Source: Palsa-504 sp963844625
Lineage (GTDB): Bacteria; Actinomycetota; Actinomycetes; Streptosporangiales; Streptosporangiaceae
DNA length: 64,000 bases
Assembly (NCBI GenBank): GCA_963844625.1
Contig: CAWJPF010000037.1
Location: forward strand, 1 to 64,000
Direction of reading: 5' to 3'
The position numbers and the translations under genes were made by a program. Below are positions 41,762 to 49,911 of the stretch, piece after piece (positions within the stretch are counted from its first letter, which is position 1; each line of letters begins with the position of its first letter). The notes under the pieces were generated by a model. It did not search any database, was not told the origin of the DNA, and saw only the letters and a program-made list of their open reading frames with translations.

Positions 41762-42763
41762 CTACCGAATCCCGGCCGACTGCATCGCGAGCTCGCGCGC
41801 TGCCTCGGTGTAGGCGATCGCGCCGCTCGACGCCGGGTCGTAGGTGATCACCGTCTGGGCCCGGCTCGGCGCCTCCGACACCCGGACACTCCTCGGGATG
41901 ATCGTGCTGAGCACAGACGTACCGAAATGCGCGCGTACGTCGTCGGCTACATCGGAGGCGAGACGGGTGCGCCCGTCGTACATGGTCAGCAGCACGGTGG
42001 AAACGTGCAGCCCGGGGTTGAAGTTGACCCGGACCAGCTCCGCCGTGTTCAGCAGCTGCTGGACGCCCTCGAGCGCGTAGTACTCACACTGGATCGGCAG
42101 CAGGACCTCCTCCGCGGCCACCAGCGCGTTCAGCGTCAGCAGGCCGAGGGACGGCGGGCAGTCCACCAGCACGTAGTCCAGGTGCGACATGTCAAAGGCC
42201 CGTAGCGCCCGGGCCAGCCGCAGTTCCCGCGCTACCACCGGCACCAGCTCGATCTCCGCCCCGGCGAGATCAATGGTGGCCGGGACGCAGAACAGGCCTG
42301 GCATGGCTCCGGCCGGCCGCACGACCTCGGCCAGCGGACGGCCATCGACCAGCACGTCGTAGACGGACGGGGTACCCGAGCGGTGCTCCACGTCGAGCGC
42401 GGTGGAGGCGTTCCCCTGCGGATCGAGGTCCACCACGAGGACACGCGAGCCGTGCTGGGCCAGGCTGGCGGCCAGGTTGACCGCGGTGGTCGTTTTCCCG
42501 ACCCCGCCCTTCTGGTTCGCGATGGTGATCACGCGGCAGCGAGGCGGTCGCGGCCACGGCTGGCGATCCCCGCCGCGTCCGCCGACCGCGGCCTGTACGG
42601 CCCGGGCGATCGGGGTGTCCGTCGGATCGGCTGGGATCTCCGGGGCGACCACCGGCGTGGTTTCACGGGAAACGGCCGCAACCACCGGGTCCGAGTGCTG
42701 GGCATCGACCCCAGAACTCCCGGCAGCCCCGCGATCAGCGGTATCCGACCCTGCATTGTTCAC
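41762..42763 (-). CDS. parA: Chromosome partitioning ATPase ParA
   Basis: A 333-aa protein. The deviant Walker A ANQKGGVGKTTTAVNLAAS, LVVDLDPQGNASTAL, VDCPPSLGLLTLNAL and the C-terminal IIPRSVRVSEAPS identify ParA/Soj. An N-terminal disordered extension of about 75 residues precedes the ATPase core, and a parS-like site lies in its coding DNA. GTG 42763 is preferred because AGAGG lies 7 nt upstream; the ORF extends further, into the rsmG region, without similarity. It forms DNA-bound dimers that move ParB-parS complexes. Confidence 0.95.
   Translation of the reverse strand: MNNAGSDTADRGAAGSSGVDAQHSDPVVAAVSRETTPVVAPEIPADPTDTPIARAVQAAVGGRGGDRQPWPRPPRCRVITIANQKGGVGKTTTAVNLAASLAQHGSRVLVVDLDPQGNASTALDVEHRSGTPSVYDVLVDGRPLAEVVRPAGAMPGLFCVPATIDLAGAEIELVPVVARELRLARALRAFDMSHLDYVLVDCPPSLGLLTLNALVAAEEVLLPIQCEYYALEGVQQLLNTAELVRVNFNPGLHVSTVLLTMYDGRTRLASDVADDVRAHFGTSVLSTIIPRSVRVSEAPSRAQTVITYDPASSGAIAYTEAARELAMQSAGIR
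42660..42673. promoter_or_regulatory. parS-like site 2, inside parA
   Basis: GTTTCACGGGAAAC is the exact reverse complement of site 1, so both carry the same single substitution from consensus. It falls in the parA N-terminal extension, a usual place for parS in this gene cluster. Confidence 0.7.
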
Positions 42764-42990
42764 CTGAACGCCTCTCGATCCTCGGCCCGCGTCAGGCCAG
42801 CCCAACCCCACGGTCTCGGCAATTCCGCCCGCCGGGGCAACATCGTGCGGATTTTCCGCCAGCGGTCCACCCGGCCAGCCCAGCCCCGCCGTTACCAAGC
42901 TCCCCGTACTCAAGTTTCCGCACCCAAGCTCGCCGGATCCGGCCCGCAAAGGCTGAGCCGGCCATAACAAAGCCCCACCTATGCCCTGCC

Positions 42991-43722
42991 TCACTTAGCG
43001 AAGAACCGCACGACGGTAGCCGCAGGAACGACCTTACCTTGCCCCGCCCGCACAACCTCGGCGCTGCGCGCACCAACTCGCCGCAGGACTGGCCGGGCCT
43101 TCTTCAGTTCTTCCGTAGCAGCTTGTCCCTTGATCGCCAGTACCATCCCTCCCGGCCGCACCAAGCGGACCGCGAGCTCCGCGAGCCGGTCCAGCGGCGC
43201 TACCGCGCGCGCCGTGGCCACATCCGCTCGCATCATCGTGTCCTCGGCCCGTCCCCGCAGGACGCTCGCGTTCTCCAGGCCGAGCTCGGCTACGCAGTCG
43301 GAAAGGAAGCGGCACCGCCGTTCCATCGGCTCAAGCAGGGTAACGCTCAGGTCAGGACGCGCCATGGCCAGCACGATGCCGGGCAGCCCCGCGCCCGACC
43401 CGATGTCGACGAGCGTCCCGGCCCCGGAGTCGATGAGCTCGGCCACCACTGCGCAATTCAGCAAGTGCCTATCCCACAGTCTCGGCACCTCGTGCGGCCC
43501 GATCAGGCCCTGCTCGACCCCGCGGGTCGCCAGCATCTGCGCGAAGACCCGGGCCCCGCCCAGCGCGGCCCCGAACACTGCCGCCGCGCCTTCCGGCGGC
43601 GGTGGGCAAACCCCCGGAAGCGGTACGGACGCGTCTGACGCGCGAGGGTCTGTTACGGCGGGGTCCGCTGTCGCCGGATCCGGGGCAGGGCTATCTCCGG
43701 TCACGGCAGGCCGCAACGTCAC
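42991..43722 (-). CDS. rsmG: 16S rRNA (guanine527-N7)-methyltransferase RsmG
   Basis: A 243-aa protein. The SAM-binding LVDIGSGAGLPGIVLAMARP and LLEPMERRCRFL, plus GLIGPHEVPRLWDRHLLNCA and the RAVAPLDRLAELAVRLV block, are RsmG signatures. It methylates G527 of 16S rRNA. The ATG overlaps the jag stop as ATGA. The N-terminal 40 residues are low-complexity. Cells lacking RsmG show low-level streptomycin resistance in known actinobacteria. Confidence 0.95.
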   Translation of the reverse strand: MTLRPAVTGDSPAPDPATADPAVTDPRASDASVPLPGVCPPPPEGAAAVFGAALGGARVFAQMLATRGVEQGLIGPHEVPRLWDRHLLNCAVVAELIDSGAGTLVDIGSGAGLPGIVLAMARPDLSVTLLEPMERRCRFLSDCVAELGLENASVLRGRAEDTMMRADVATARAVAPLDRLAELAVRLVRPGGMVLAIKGQAATEELKKARPVLRRVGARSAEVVRAGQGKVVPAATVVRFFAK

Positions 43723-44285
43723 TGCGCCGGGTAGACCACCACACGCCGGTTGGGCTCCTCACCCTCCGACTCACTACGCTGGCCGGCCGTCGCCACCGCG
43801 TCGTGGACGATCTTCCGCTCGAAGGGCGACATCGCGGCCAGGGTCTTCGGCTCGCCCGTGCTCGCGACCTCCTCGGCTACTGTCCGACCATACTCGGCCA
43901 GTTCCGAGCGCCGTCGCGCGCGGTAACCGCCGATGTCGAGCATGAGCCTGGCTCGCGCCCCGGTCTGCCGGTGCACGGCCAGCCGGGTCAGCTCCTGCAG
44001 CGCCTCCAGGACCGCGCCGTCGTCGCCGACCAGCTCGTCCAGCGTCGCGCCGACCACGGACACGATGGCCCGGTCGCCTTCGACGTCCATGTCGATGTCG
44101 CCGTCCAGGTCCGCGATGTCCAGCAGGCCCTCCACGTAGTCCGCGGCGATATCGCCCTCAAGCTCGAGGTCGCTCAGCTGGGCGGCGGCGCCCTCGACTT
44201 CCTCGAGCGCCTCCTCCGCGTCGGTGACCTCGACGTCCTGCTGGCTCACGACCGGACCTCCCACTTCGCTCTGCGTAGCCGTCAT
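43719..44285 (-). CDS. jag: Jag/KhpB RNA-binding protein (KH-R3H)
   Basis: A 188-aa protein. An acidic N-terminus precedes a KH-like domain (AIVSVVGATLDELVGDDGAVLEAL) and an R3H domain (SPFERKIVHDAVATAGQRSESEGEEPNRRVVVY). This short actinobacterial form lacks the Jag-N domain. It binds RNA, probably with KhpA, and is linked to cell-envelope regulation. It overlaps yidC and rsmG by 4 bp each (ATGA), as part of the yidD-yidC-jag-rsmG-parAB series. Confidence 0.93.
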   Translation of the reverse strand: MTATQSEVGGPVVSQQDVEVTDAEEALEEVEGAAAQLSDLELEGDIAADYVEGLLDIADLDGDIDMDVEGDRAIVSVVGATLDELVGDDGAVLEALQELTRLAVHRQTGARARLMLDIGGYRARRRSELAEYGRTVAEEVASTGEPKTLAAMSPFERKIVHDAVATAGQRSESEGEEPNRRVVVYPAQ

Positions 44286-45547
44286 CCCTTGCCCGACCGT
44301 TTGCTTTTGGTCTGCCGTACCGGCTGCTGCCGCACCACCTTAGTGGCGGGCACCTCGGGCTCGGGCACAGGCTCCTGCTTCGGCCGGCCCAGCCGCAGCA
44401 GGCTGCGTTTCTCGCTGCCGTTCTGGCCGGTGGCCGACGCCGGAGCGGTCGTAGCAGTCCCGCGCGATGTCGTCGCGGCCCCGCTGGAGGCGGACCCTGC
44501 CTTCGCCGTACTGGACCCGTTACTGGCGCCGGCAGGCCGCGACCCGGCGGATCCGTCCCGCTTAACCTGCGTCGTGCTTGACGCCGGCCGCGTGCTCCCC
44601 GATCCGGTCCGCGTGCTCGCCGATCCGGTCCGCGCACTCGCCGATCCGGTCCGCGTGCTCGACCCCGTCCGTGCGGCGGGCCTGGCGGCGCCTGAGCCCG
44701 GCCGCGGTGAGCCCTGAGTGGCCCGGACCGCGGTGCCGCCCGTGGCGGCCGCGGTGGCCCCCGCGGCGCCCGCGGTATCGACGTCCCAGTTCCTGAACAT
44801 GACGAACTGCTGGCCCAGGGTCCACACGTTGGTCGTCACCCAGTAAAGAACCAGGCCGTACTGCCAGTACAGCCCGGTCAGCGAGAAGAACGGGACGATG
44901 TACATCATGTACTTCTGCGACTGGGCCATCGGGTTGTCCGGGTCCACGTTGGTCTGCATCAGACCGCGCTTGGAGGTCTGCCGGACGGTCATGAAGGTCG
45001 TCGTCGCGCTGACCACCACGGTCAGCGCGATCACGATGGCCACGTGGAGCGACGGCGACGGATGCGCGAACAGCAGCTTGGAATACAGGTGCACGCCGAA
45101 GATCGTCGCCTTCTGCGCGCTCTCCACCACCGGAATCGTCAGGCCGTACTTAGGCGCGGTGCCCGGCTTCCAGTCGGCTATGCCGCGCAGCACGTTGAAC
45201 AGCGCGTAGAAAATGACCAGTTGCGGGATCATCGGCAGGCAGCCCGCCAGCGGGTTGACCCCGTTTTCCTTGTAGAACTTCATCGTCTCTTCGTTGAGAC
45301 GCTGCTTGTCGCCCTTGTACTTCTTCCGCAGTTCCTGCAGCTGAGGAGCGTGCTTCGCCATCTTCCGCTGGGCGTGTATCTGCTTGACGAACAGCGGGAT
45401 CAGGCACACCCTGATCACGACGACGAGGAGCACGATGGACAGGCCCCAGGCCAGCCCCGAGGCCGGGCCGAAGGCCGCGCCGAGACCAGCATGGATCCGC
45501 ATGATGACCCACGCCACCAAATTGTTCAGCGGGTCGAGTGCACTCAC
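44282..45547 (-). CDS. yidC: Membrane protein insertase YidC
   Basis: A 421-aa protein. Five hydrophobic segments include LAWGLSIVLLVVVIRVCLIPLF (positively charged groove Arg), a cytoplasmic hairpin (HAQRKMAKHAPQLQELRKKYK) and VNPLAGCLPMIPQLVIFYALF. About 170 C-terminal residues are low-complexity, including RTGSAS-type repeats encoded near 44590-44680, and end in a very basic tail (RQTKSKRSGKG) that can contact ribosomes. It inserts proteins with or without SecYEG. Confidence 0.95.
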   Translation of the reverse strand: MSALDPLNNLVAWVIMRIHAGLGAAFGPASGLAWGLSIVLLVVVIRVCLIPLFVKQIHAQRKMAKHAPQLQELRKKYKGDKQRLNEETMKFYKENGVNPLAGCLPMIPQLVIFYALFNVLRGIADWKPGTAPKYGLTIPVVESAQKATIFGVHLYSKLLFAHPSPSLHVAIVIALTVVVSATTTFMTVRQTSKRGLMQTNVDPDNPMAQSQKYMMYIVPFFSLTGLYWQYGLVLYWVTTNVWTLGQQFVMFRNWDVDTAGAAGATAAATGGTAVRATQGSPRPGSGAARPAARTGSSTRTGSASARTGSASTRTGSGSTRPASSTTQVKRDGSAGSRPAGASNGSSTAKAGSASSGAATTSRGTATTAPASATGQNGSEKRSLLRLGRPKQEPVPEPEVPATKVVRQQPVRQTKSKRSGKG

Positions 45548-45550
45548 CAG

Positions 45551-45838
45551 CTAGCTCCTCGCGACCTTGGCGGGTTTCCTGGTCGGCACCGGGTCGTAAC
45601 CGCCGGGATGAAACGGATGGCACCGGGCGATGCGCGCGACCGCGAGCCAGAGCCCGCGTGCCGCGCCATGCTCGGAAATCGCGGTGAGCGCGTACTCGCT
45701 GCACGAGGGCGCGAACCGGCAGCGGGGCCCGAGCAGCGGGCTTACGAACCGCCGGTAGCCCGCGATGGGGAGTATCAGCAGCCGAGCCGGCACCGTCACA
45801 GTGCTGGCCGGACCGTTCGCTGTATCTTTACCTGGCAT
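45551..45838 (-). CDS. yidD: Membrane protein insertion efficiency factor YidD
   Basis: A 95-aa protein. RLLILPIAGYRRFVSPLLGPRCRFAPSCSEYALTAI and the ARCHPFHPGGYDPVP ending are the YidD signature. ATG 45838 overlaps the rnpA 3' end by 11 bp; a reading from 45856 would add 6 residues. It sits 3 nt before yidC. It assists YidC-dependent insertion. Confidence 0.95.
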   Translation of the reverse strand: MPGKDTANGPASTVTVPARLLILPIAGYRRFVSPLLGPRCRFAPSCSEYALTAISEHGAARGLWLAVARIARCHPFHPGGYDPVPTRKPAKVARS

Positions 45839-46184
45839 TACCGACGTGCGCCCCAACCTGCCGCCGCAGCAACCTGCTGATTACCGAGTCCAGATCCGCG
45901 GCGAGATCTGGCTGGCTCGCGTGCGCAGCCGCAGCGTTAGCACGCACCACAAGAAGGCTACCGCCAGGAAGCGAGTGAAGGTACCCGCGCATCAGCTCAC
46001 GAAGGCGCCGCTTAACCCGGTTTCTGGTCACTGCGTTGCCAACCGCCCGGCTGACCACGAATCCTACCCGGGCTGGTTCCCGCTCAGGGAGCCCGGTGCG
46101 GAGCAGCAAGTGGCCGACCACGCTGGGCCTGCCCGCACGGGCCCCGGTGCGCACGGTCAGCGTGAACTCCGCGCCGCGGCGCAT
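45828..46184 (-). CDS. rnpA: Ribonuclease P protein component
   Basis: A 118-aa form from ATG 46184. It has the RnpA core: RRGAEFTLTVRTGARAG, ARVGFVVSRAVGNAVTRNRVKRRLREL (the RNR motif) and SLLVVRANAAAA. With the RNase P RNA it trims tRNA 5' leaders. Translation upstream of this ATG gives ILPPQSR, which matches the usual RnpA N-terminus (LPxxxR), yet there is no ATG, GTG or TTG there; a CTG at 46199 or 46205 may be the real start. Confidence 0.93.
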   Translation of the reverse strand: MRRGAEFTLTVRTGARAGRPSVVGHLLLRTGLPEREPARVGFVVSRAVGNAVTRNRVKRRLRELMRGYLHSLPGGSLLVVRANAAAAHASQPDLAADLDSVISRLLRRQVGAHVGNAR

Positions 46185-46204
46185 CCGGGACTGGGGCGGC
46201 AGGA

Positions 46205-46342
46205 TCAGGCACTCAGCCGTTCGCGGCCCTTGTGCCTGCGGGCGGCCAGGACGGCGCGCCCGGCCCGGGTGCGCATCCGCAGCCGGAAACCATGCGTCTT
46301 CGCCCGGCGCCGATTGTTCGGCTGGAACGTGCGCTTACTCAC
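46205..46342 (-). CDS. rpmH: 50S ribosomal protein L34
   Basis: A 45-aa very basic protein (SKRTFQPNNRRRAKTHGFRL, then RTRAGRAVLAARRHKGRERLSA). The GTG start at 46342 has GGAG 6 nt upstream and gives the standard L34 N-terminus. It is the first gene of the rpmH-rnpA-yidD-yidC series, divergent from dnaA. Confidence 0.97.
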   Translation of the reverse strand: MSKRTFQPNNRRRAKTHGFRLRMRTRAGRAVLAARRHKGRERLSA

Positions 46343-46471
46343 TGGAGCTCCAGGTAAAGGGGTCTTGACTACGCGCACGCCAACGGCAGGCGTGCGGTTC
46401 TCGGATTTGGTACAGGCTACCATCTGGAACACCGCTGTTTGGCAGGCGTTCCCCGCTGCGGCGACTTAGGC

Positions 46472-46560
46472 TGTGGAAAGCTGTTCTCCCAGAATCGGGC
46501 CCGGCGACGGTGTACAGCGGGAATGCCACGTGCACAACATGTGGATAGATCTGTGGATCG
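46472..46560. promoter_or_regulatory. DnaA-box-like sites in the rpmH-dnaA intergenic region
   Basis: TGTGGAAAG (46472-46480), TGTGGATAG (46540-46548) and TGTGGATCG (46552-46560) are one- or two-mismatch DnaA boxes in the same orientation. Two are spaced 12 nt apart just upstream of dnaA. They suit DnaA autoregulation. Confidence 0.55.
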
Positions 46561-46594
46561 TGAGCCTACGGCTCGCGGCGAGGGGAGCGCACGG

Positions 46595-48082
46595 GTGGCA
46601 AATCCAGACCTAGCAGATGTGTGGGCACGATCTCTCGACGGGCTGGCTGACCTCCAGATACAGCCACACCAGCGAGCCTGGCTGAAGCTCACCCGCCCGC
46701 TGGGCCTAGTCGAGAATACCGCCCTGATCGCCACCCCGAACGAGTTCGTCAAGGAGCAACTCGAGACCCGGCTGCGGGCCCTGGTCACCCAGGCCCTGTC
46801 CCAGGAACTCGGTCGCGACATCCAGCTCGCCGTCACCGTGGACCCGGCTCCGCAGGCCGCCATGACCGCGACCAGAGCGGACCTCGCGCCCGAGCCTGCC
46901 GCACCCCGCCTGCCGCCGGCCGAAGCGGAGCATGGCCCGCGGCTGGCCGCCCCGTCCGCAGCTCCTCATGAGGGCGCGGTCCACGAGCACGGGCACCAGG
47001 ACCAGGACCGGCACGGCGCGATGCCCCCGGGTCCCCGGCCGGGCGGCACCAGGCTGAACTCCAAGTACACCTTCGAGACCTTCGTCATCGGCTCGAGCAA
47101 CCGCTTCGCGCACGCGGCGGCCGTCGCGGTCGCCGAGGCGCCCGCCAAGGCGTACAACCCGCTGTTCATCTACGGCGACTCGGGGCTGGGCAAGACGCAC
47201 CTGCTGCACGCGATCGGCCACTACGCCCAGACCCTCTACTCCGGGCTGAAGGTCAGGTACGTCAGCTCGGAGGAGTTCACCAACGATTTCATCAACATGA
47301 TCAGGGACGGCAAGCAGGACGGCTTCCGGCGCCGGTACCGCGATGTCGACGTGCTTCTCGTCGACGACATCCAGTTCCTGGAGAATAAGGAAGGCACGCA
47401 GGAGGAGTTCTTCCACACCTTCAACACCTTGCACAACGCGAGCAAGCAGATCGTCATCTCAAGCGACCGTGCTCCCAAGCGCCTGGTCACGCTGGAAGAC
47501 AGGCTGCGCAGCCGGTTCGAGTGGGGCCTGCTGACCGACGTCCAGCCGCCCGAGCTCGAGACCCGCATCGCGATCCTGCGCCGCAAGGCCATCCAGGAGG
47601 GCCTGAACGCGCCGCCCGAGGTGCTCGAGTACATCGCCAGCCGGATTTCCACCAACATCAGGGAACTCGAGGGCGCGCTGATCCGGGTGACGGCGTTCGC
47701 CAGCCTGAACCGCCAGTCGGTCGACCTGCAGCTGGCCGAGATCGTCCTCAAGGACCTCATTCCCGAGGCCCAGGGCCCGCAGATCACGATCGCGACCATC
47801 ATGGGCCAGACGGCGTCCTACTTCGGGCTGTCCATTGAGGACTTGTGCGGGACGTCCAGGTCCCGCGTGCTCGTCACCGCCCGGCACATCGCCATGTACC
47901 TGTGCCGCGAGCTCACTGACCTCTCGCTGCCGAAGATCGGCCAGCAGTTCGGCGGCCGCGACCACACCACCGTCATCAATGCCGACCGGAAAATCCGGTC
48001 CCTGATGGCCGAACGCCGGTCGATCTACACGCAGGTCACCGAACTAACCAACCGCATCAAGCAGCAGGCCAGAACGGGCTGA
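46595..48082 (+). CDS. dnaA: Chromosomal replication initiator protein DnaA
   Basis: A 495-aa protein. Domain I spans residues 1-85 (WARSLDGLADLQIQPHQRAWL). Domain II is a long acidic, His/Pro-rich linker. Domain III is AAA+ with Walker A GDSGLGKTHLLHAIGH and Walker B LLVDDIQFLENKE. Domain IV has the DNA-binding signature GGRDHTTVINADRKI. The GTG at 46595 follows AGGGGAG by 8 nt. It opens oriC as an ATP-bound filament. Confidence 0.97.
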   Translation: MANPDLADVWARSLDGLADLQIQPHQRAWLKLTRPLGLVENTALIATPNEFVKEQLETRLRALVTQALSQELGRDIQLAVTVDPAPQAAMTATRADLAPEPAAPRLPPAEAEHGPRLAAPSAAPHEGAVHEHGHQDQDRHGAMPPGPRPGGTRLNSKYTFETFVIGSSNRFAHAAAVAVAEAPAKAYNPLFIYGDSGLGKTHLLHAIGHYAQTLYSGLKVRYVSSEEFTNDFINMIRDGKQDGFRRRYRDVDVLLVDDIQFLENKEGTQEEFFHTFNTLHNASKQIVISSDRAPKRLVTLEDRLRSRFEWGLLTDVQPPELETRIAILRRKAIQEGLNAPPEVLEYIASRISTNIRELEGALIRVTAFASLNRQSVDLQLAEIVLKDLIPEAQGPQITIATIMGQTASYFGLSIEDLCGTSRSRVLVTARHIAMYLCRELTDLSLPKIGQQFGGRDHTTVINADRKIRSLMAERRSIYTQVTELTNRIKQQARTG

Positions 48083-48430
48083 TCCGGTCCGTTCCTGGTT
48101 ATGCGCACAGTTTGTGGACAACATTGTGGAAGACACTCGGATAACCGGGGGACAACCAGTGGTAAGCCCGTGTAGCAGCGGTTCTGGCCACAGGACGGCC
48201 GTCGCCATCCCCCGGCGCCGCACAGCCCCTGTGGGCAGTGAAATAGCCGCTGAGCGGCCAGGACAAGAGTTCTCCCCAGTTTCCACCGCACCTATGACTA
48301 TGACGTTCTTGAGAATAAGAAATGAACAAACACCAATCGGGTCCTGTGTGGGGACAGCGCGACGGCGCCGCGCCCCGGGCAGGCACACGACTCTGTTTCC
48401 CCCGCGTACCCACCCCAGGAGGCAGTTCCC
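48083..48430. other. oriC: Putative chromosomal replication origin oriC (dnaA-dnaN)
   Basis: This 348-bp gap between dnaA and dnaN is the usual actinobacterial oriC position. It has one perfect box TGTGGACAA (48113-48121), weak boxes such as TGTGGAAGA (from 48125), TTATGCGCA and TGTGGGCAG, and an AT-rich stretch near 48289-48335 that could be the unwinding element. Streptomyces origins are longer, with many boxes, so this one is short and degenerate. Confidence 0.6.
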
Positions 48431-49534
48431 GTGAAGCTCCAGGTTGAGCGTGATCATCTGGCGGAAGCCGTGGCCTGGACGGCGCGGGCCCTGCCGGCCC
48501 GCCCGACCGCCCCCGTGCTGGCCGGCATGCGTCTGCACGCCGGCGCCGAGCTCACGCTCTCGACATTCGACTACGAGGTCTCGGCCCAGGCCACCGTCCC
48601 GGTGATCACCGACGAGGAAGGCGCCGTGCTCGTCTCGGGCCGCCTGCTCGCCGAGATCGTCAGGTCGCTGCCCGCCCGGCCGGTCAACCTGGTCACCGAC
48701 GGCACCCGGGCGACGCTCAAATGCGGCAGCGCGACCTTCACCATGGTCCTGCTGCCGGAGGAGGAATACCCGACGCTGCCGGAGATGCCGCCGCTCGCGG
48801 GCTCGGTGGGCAGTGACGCGCTGGCCTCCGCCATCAGCCAGGTGGCCATCGCGGCCGGCCGCGATGACACGCTGCCCGCGCTGACCGGCATCAGGATCGA
48901 GATCAGCGGCGACACGCTGACCCTCGTCGCCACGGACCGGTACCGGCTGGCCGTCCGCGAGCTGCGCTGGAACCCGGCGCGTCCGGATCTGGCCACCGCG
49001 CTGCTCGTCCCCGCCCGCGTGCTCGGTGAGACCGCGCGCGCCCTCACCTCCGGCGCCGAGGTGGCGATCTCACTCGGCGGCGACAGCCTCATCGGCTTCG
49101 CCGGGGCCGGACGGCAGACCACCACCCGGCTGCTATCCGGTGAATACCCCAAGTACCAGGCGCTGCTGCCCAGCGAGTTCAGCGCGACCGCGGAGCTCGC
49201 GGCCAGCACGTTCGCCGAAGCGGTCAAGCGGGTCGCGCTCGTCGCCGAGCGGAACACCCCGGTGCGGCTGGCCTTCAGCGCGGGTCAGCTGGTGCTCGAG
49301 GCGGGCGCGTCGGAAGAGGCGCAGGCCACCGAGGTGCTCGAGGCCGCGTTCGACGGTGAGGACCTGCAGATCGCGTTCAACCCGCAGTACCTGCTCGACG
49401 GCATCGGAGCGATTGACTCCGACACGGCCAGGATCTCGTTCACCTCGCCGACCAAGCCCGCGGTCGTCACCGGCAAGAGCGAGCGCGAGGCCGACTACCG
49501 CTACGTGCTCATGCCGATCCGGTCGGCCGGGTAG
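48431..49534 (+). CDS. dnaN: DNA polymerase III beta sliding clamp
   Basis: A 367-aa protein with three clamp domains (MKLQVERDHLAEAVAWTARA; ALASAISQVAIAAGRDDTLPALTGI; ELAASTFAEAVKRVALVAERN) and the C-terminal YRYVLMPIRSAG, which shapes the partner-binding pocket. It tethers the polymerase to DNA. The GTG start at 48431 has AGGAGG upstream. In many actinobacteria gnd follows; here there is a gap of 377 bp and then recF. Confidence 0.96.
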   Translation: MKLQVERDHLAEAVAWTARALPARPTAPVLAGMRLHAGAELTLSTFDYEVSAQATVPVITDEEGAVLVSGRLLAEIVRSLPARPVNLVTDGTRATLKCGSATFTMVLLPEEEYPTLPEMPPLAGSVGSDALASAISQVAIAAGRDDTLPALTGIRIEISGDTLTLVATDRYRLAVRELRWNPARPDLATALLVPARVLGETARALTSGAEVAISLGGDSLIGFAGAGRQTTTRLLSGEYPKYQALLPSEFSATAELAASTFAEAVKRVALVAERNTPVRLAFSAGQLVLEAGASEEAQATEVLEAAFDGEDLQIAFNPQYLLDGIGAIDSDTARISFTSPTKPAVVTGKSEREADYRYVLMPIRSAG

Positions 49535-49911
49535 GGCTTGTCCCGTAGATCTTGCGGCGGGCGGCTGAAGCCTGGTCAGGTGCGGGTGATGCCCGTGCCG
49601 CCCGCCCGGCGGATGTCACCCCGGCCCGTCCTGCCCCGTCAGGCTCCTGCCATCGCTGACGTCCCAGGCGCTCCCGCGCCGGTTAAGTGGAAGATCCGGC
49701 CTATACGGAATTTTTGAGCGCAGGGCGACTATCGGGCACCTGATCCTCCACTTAAGCCCGATCCTCCATGATCTTTTCCCGGGGCCGGGGCCGGGGCCGG
49801 GGCCGGGGGCGGGCGCGGGACCGCGAACGGGTCACCGGGACCCCGGCTGCTAGGCCGCCCCTACCCACAGCCACAGCCACAGCCACCCCCACGCCGCCGT
49901 ACGCTCGGATT
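49535..49911. other. Gene-free dnaN-recF gap with inverted repeat and GGGGCC tract
   Basis: No credible ORF is seen. TTAAGTGGAAGATC (49683-49696) and GATCCTCCACTTAA (49742-49755) form 14-nt arms with one mismatch, and GATCCTCCA is repeated directly soon after. A run of four GGGGCC hexamers (about 49781-49806) could form G-quadruplex. TACGCT (49900-49905) is a leaderless-type -10 for recF. Confidence 0.55.

Noticed and set aside
41762..42994. ParA starting at ATG 42994
   Set aside because: The extra 77 residues overlap the rsmG end and have no similarity; GTG 42763 has a well-spaced ribosome site.
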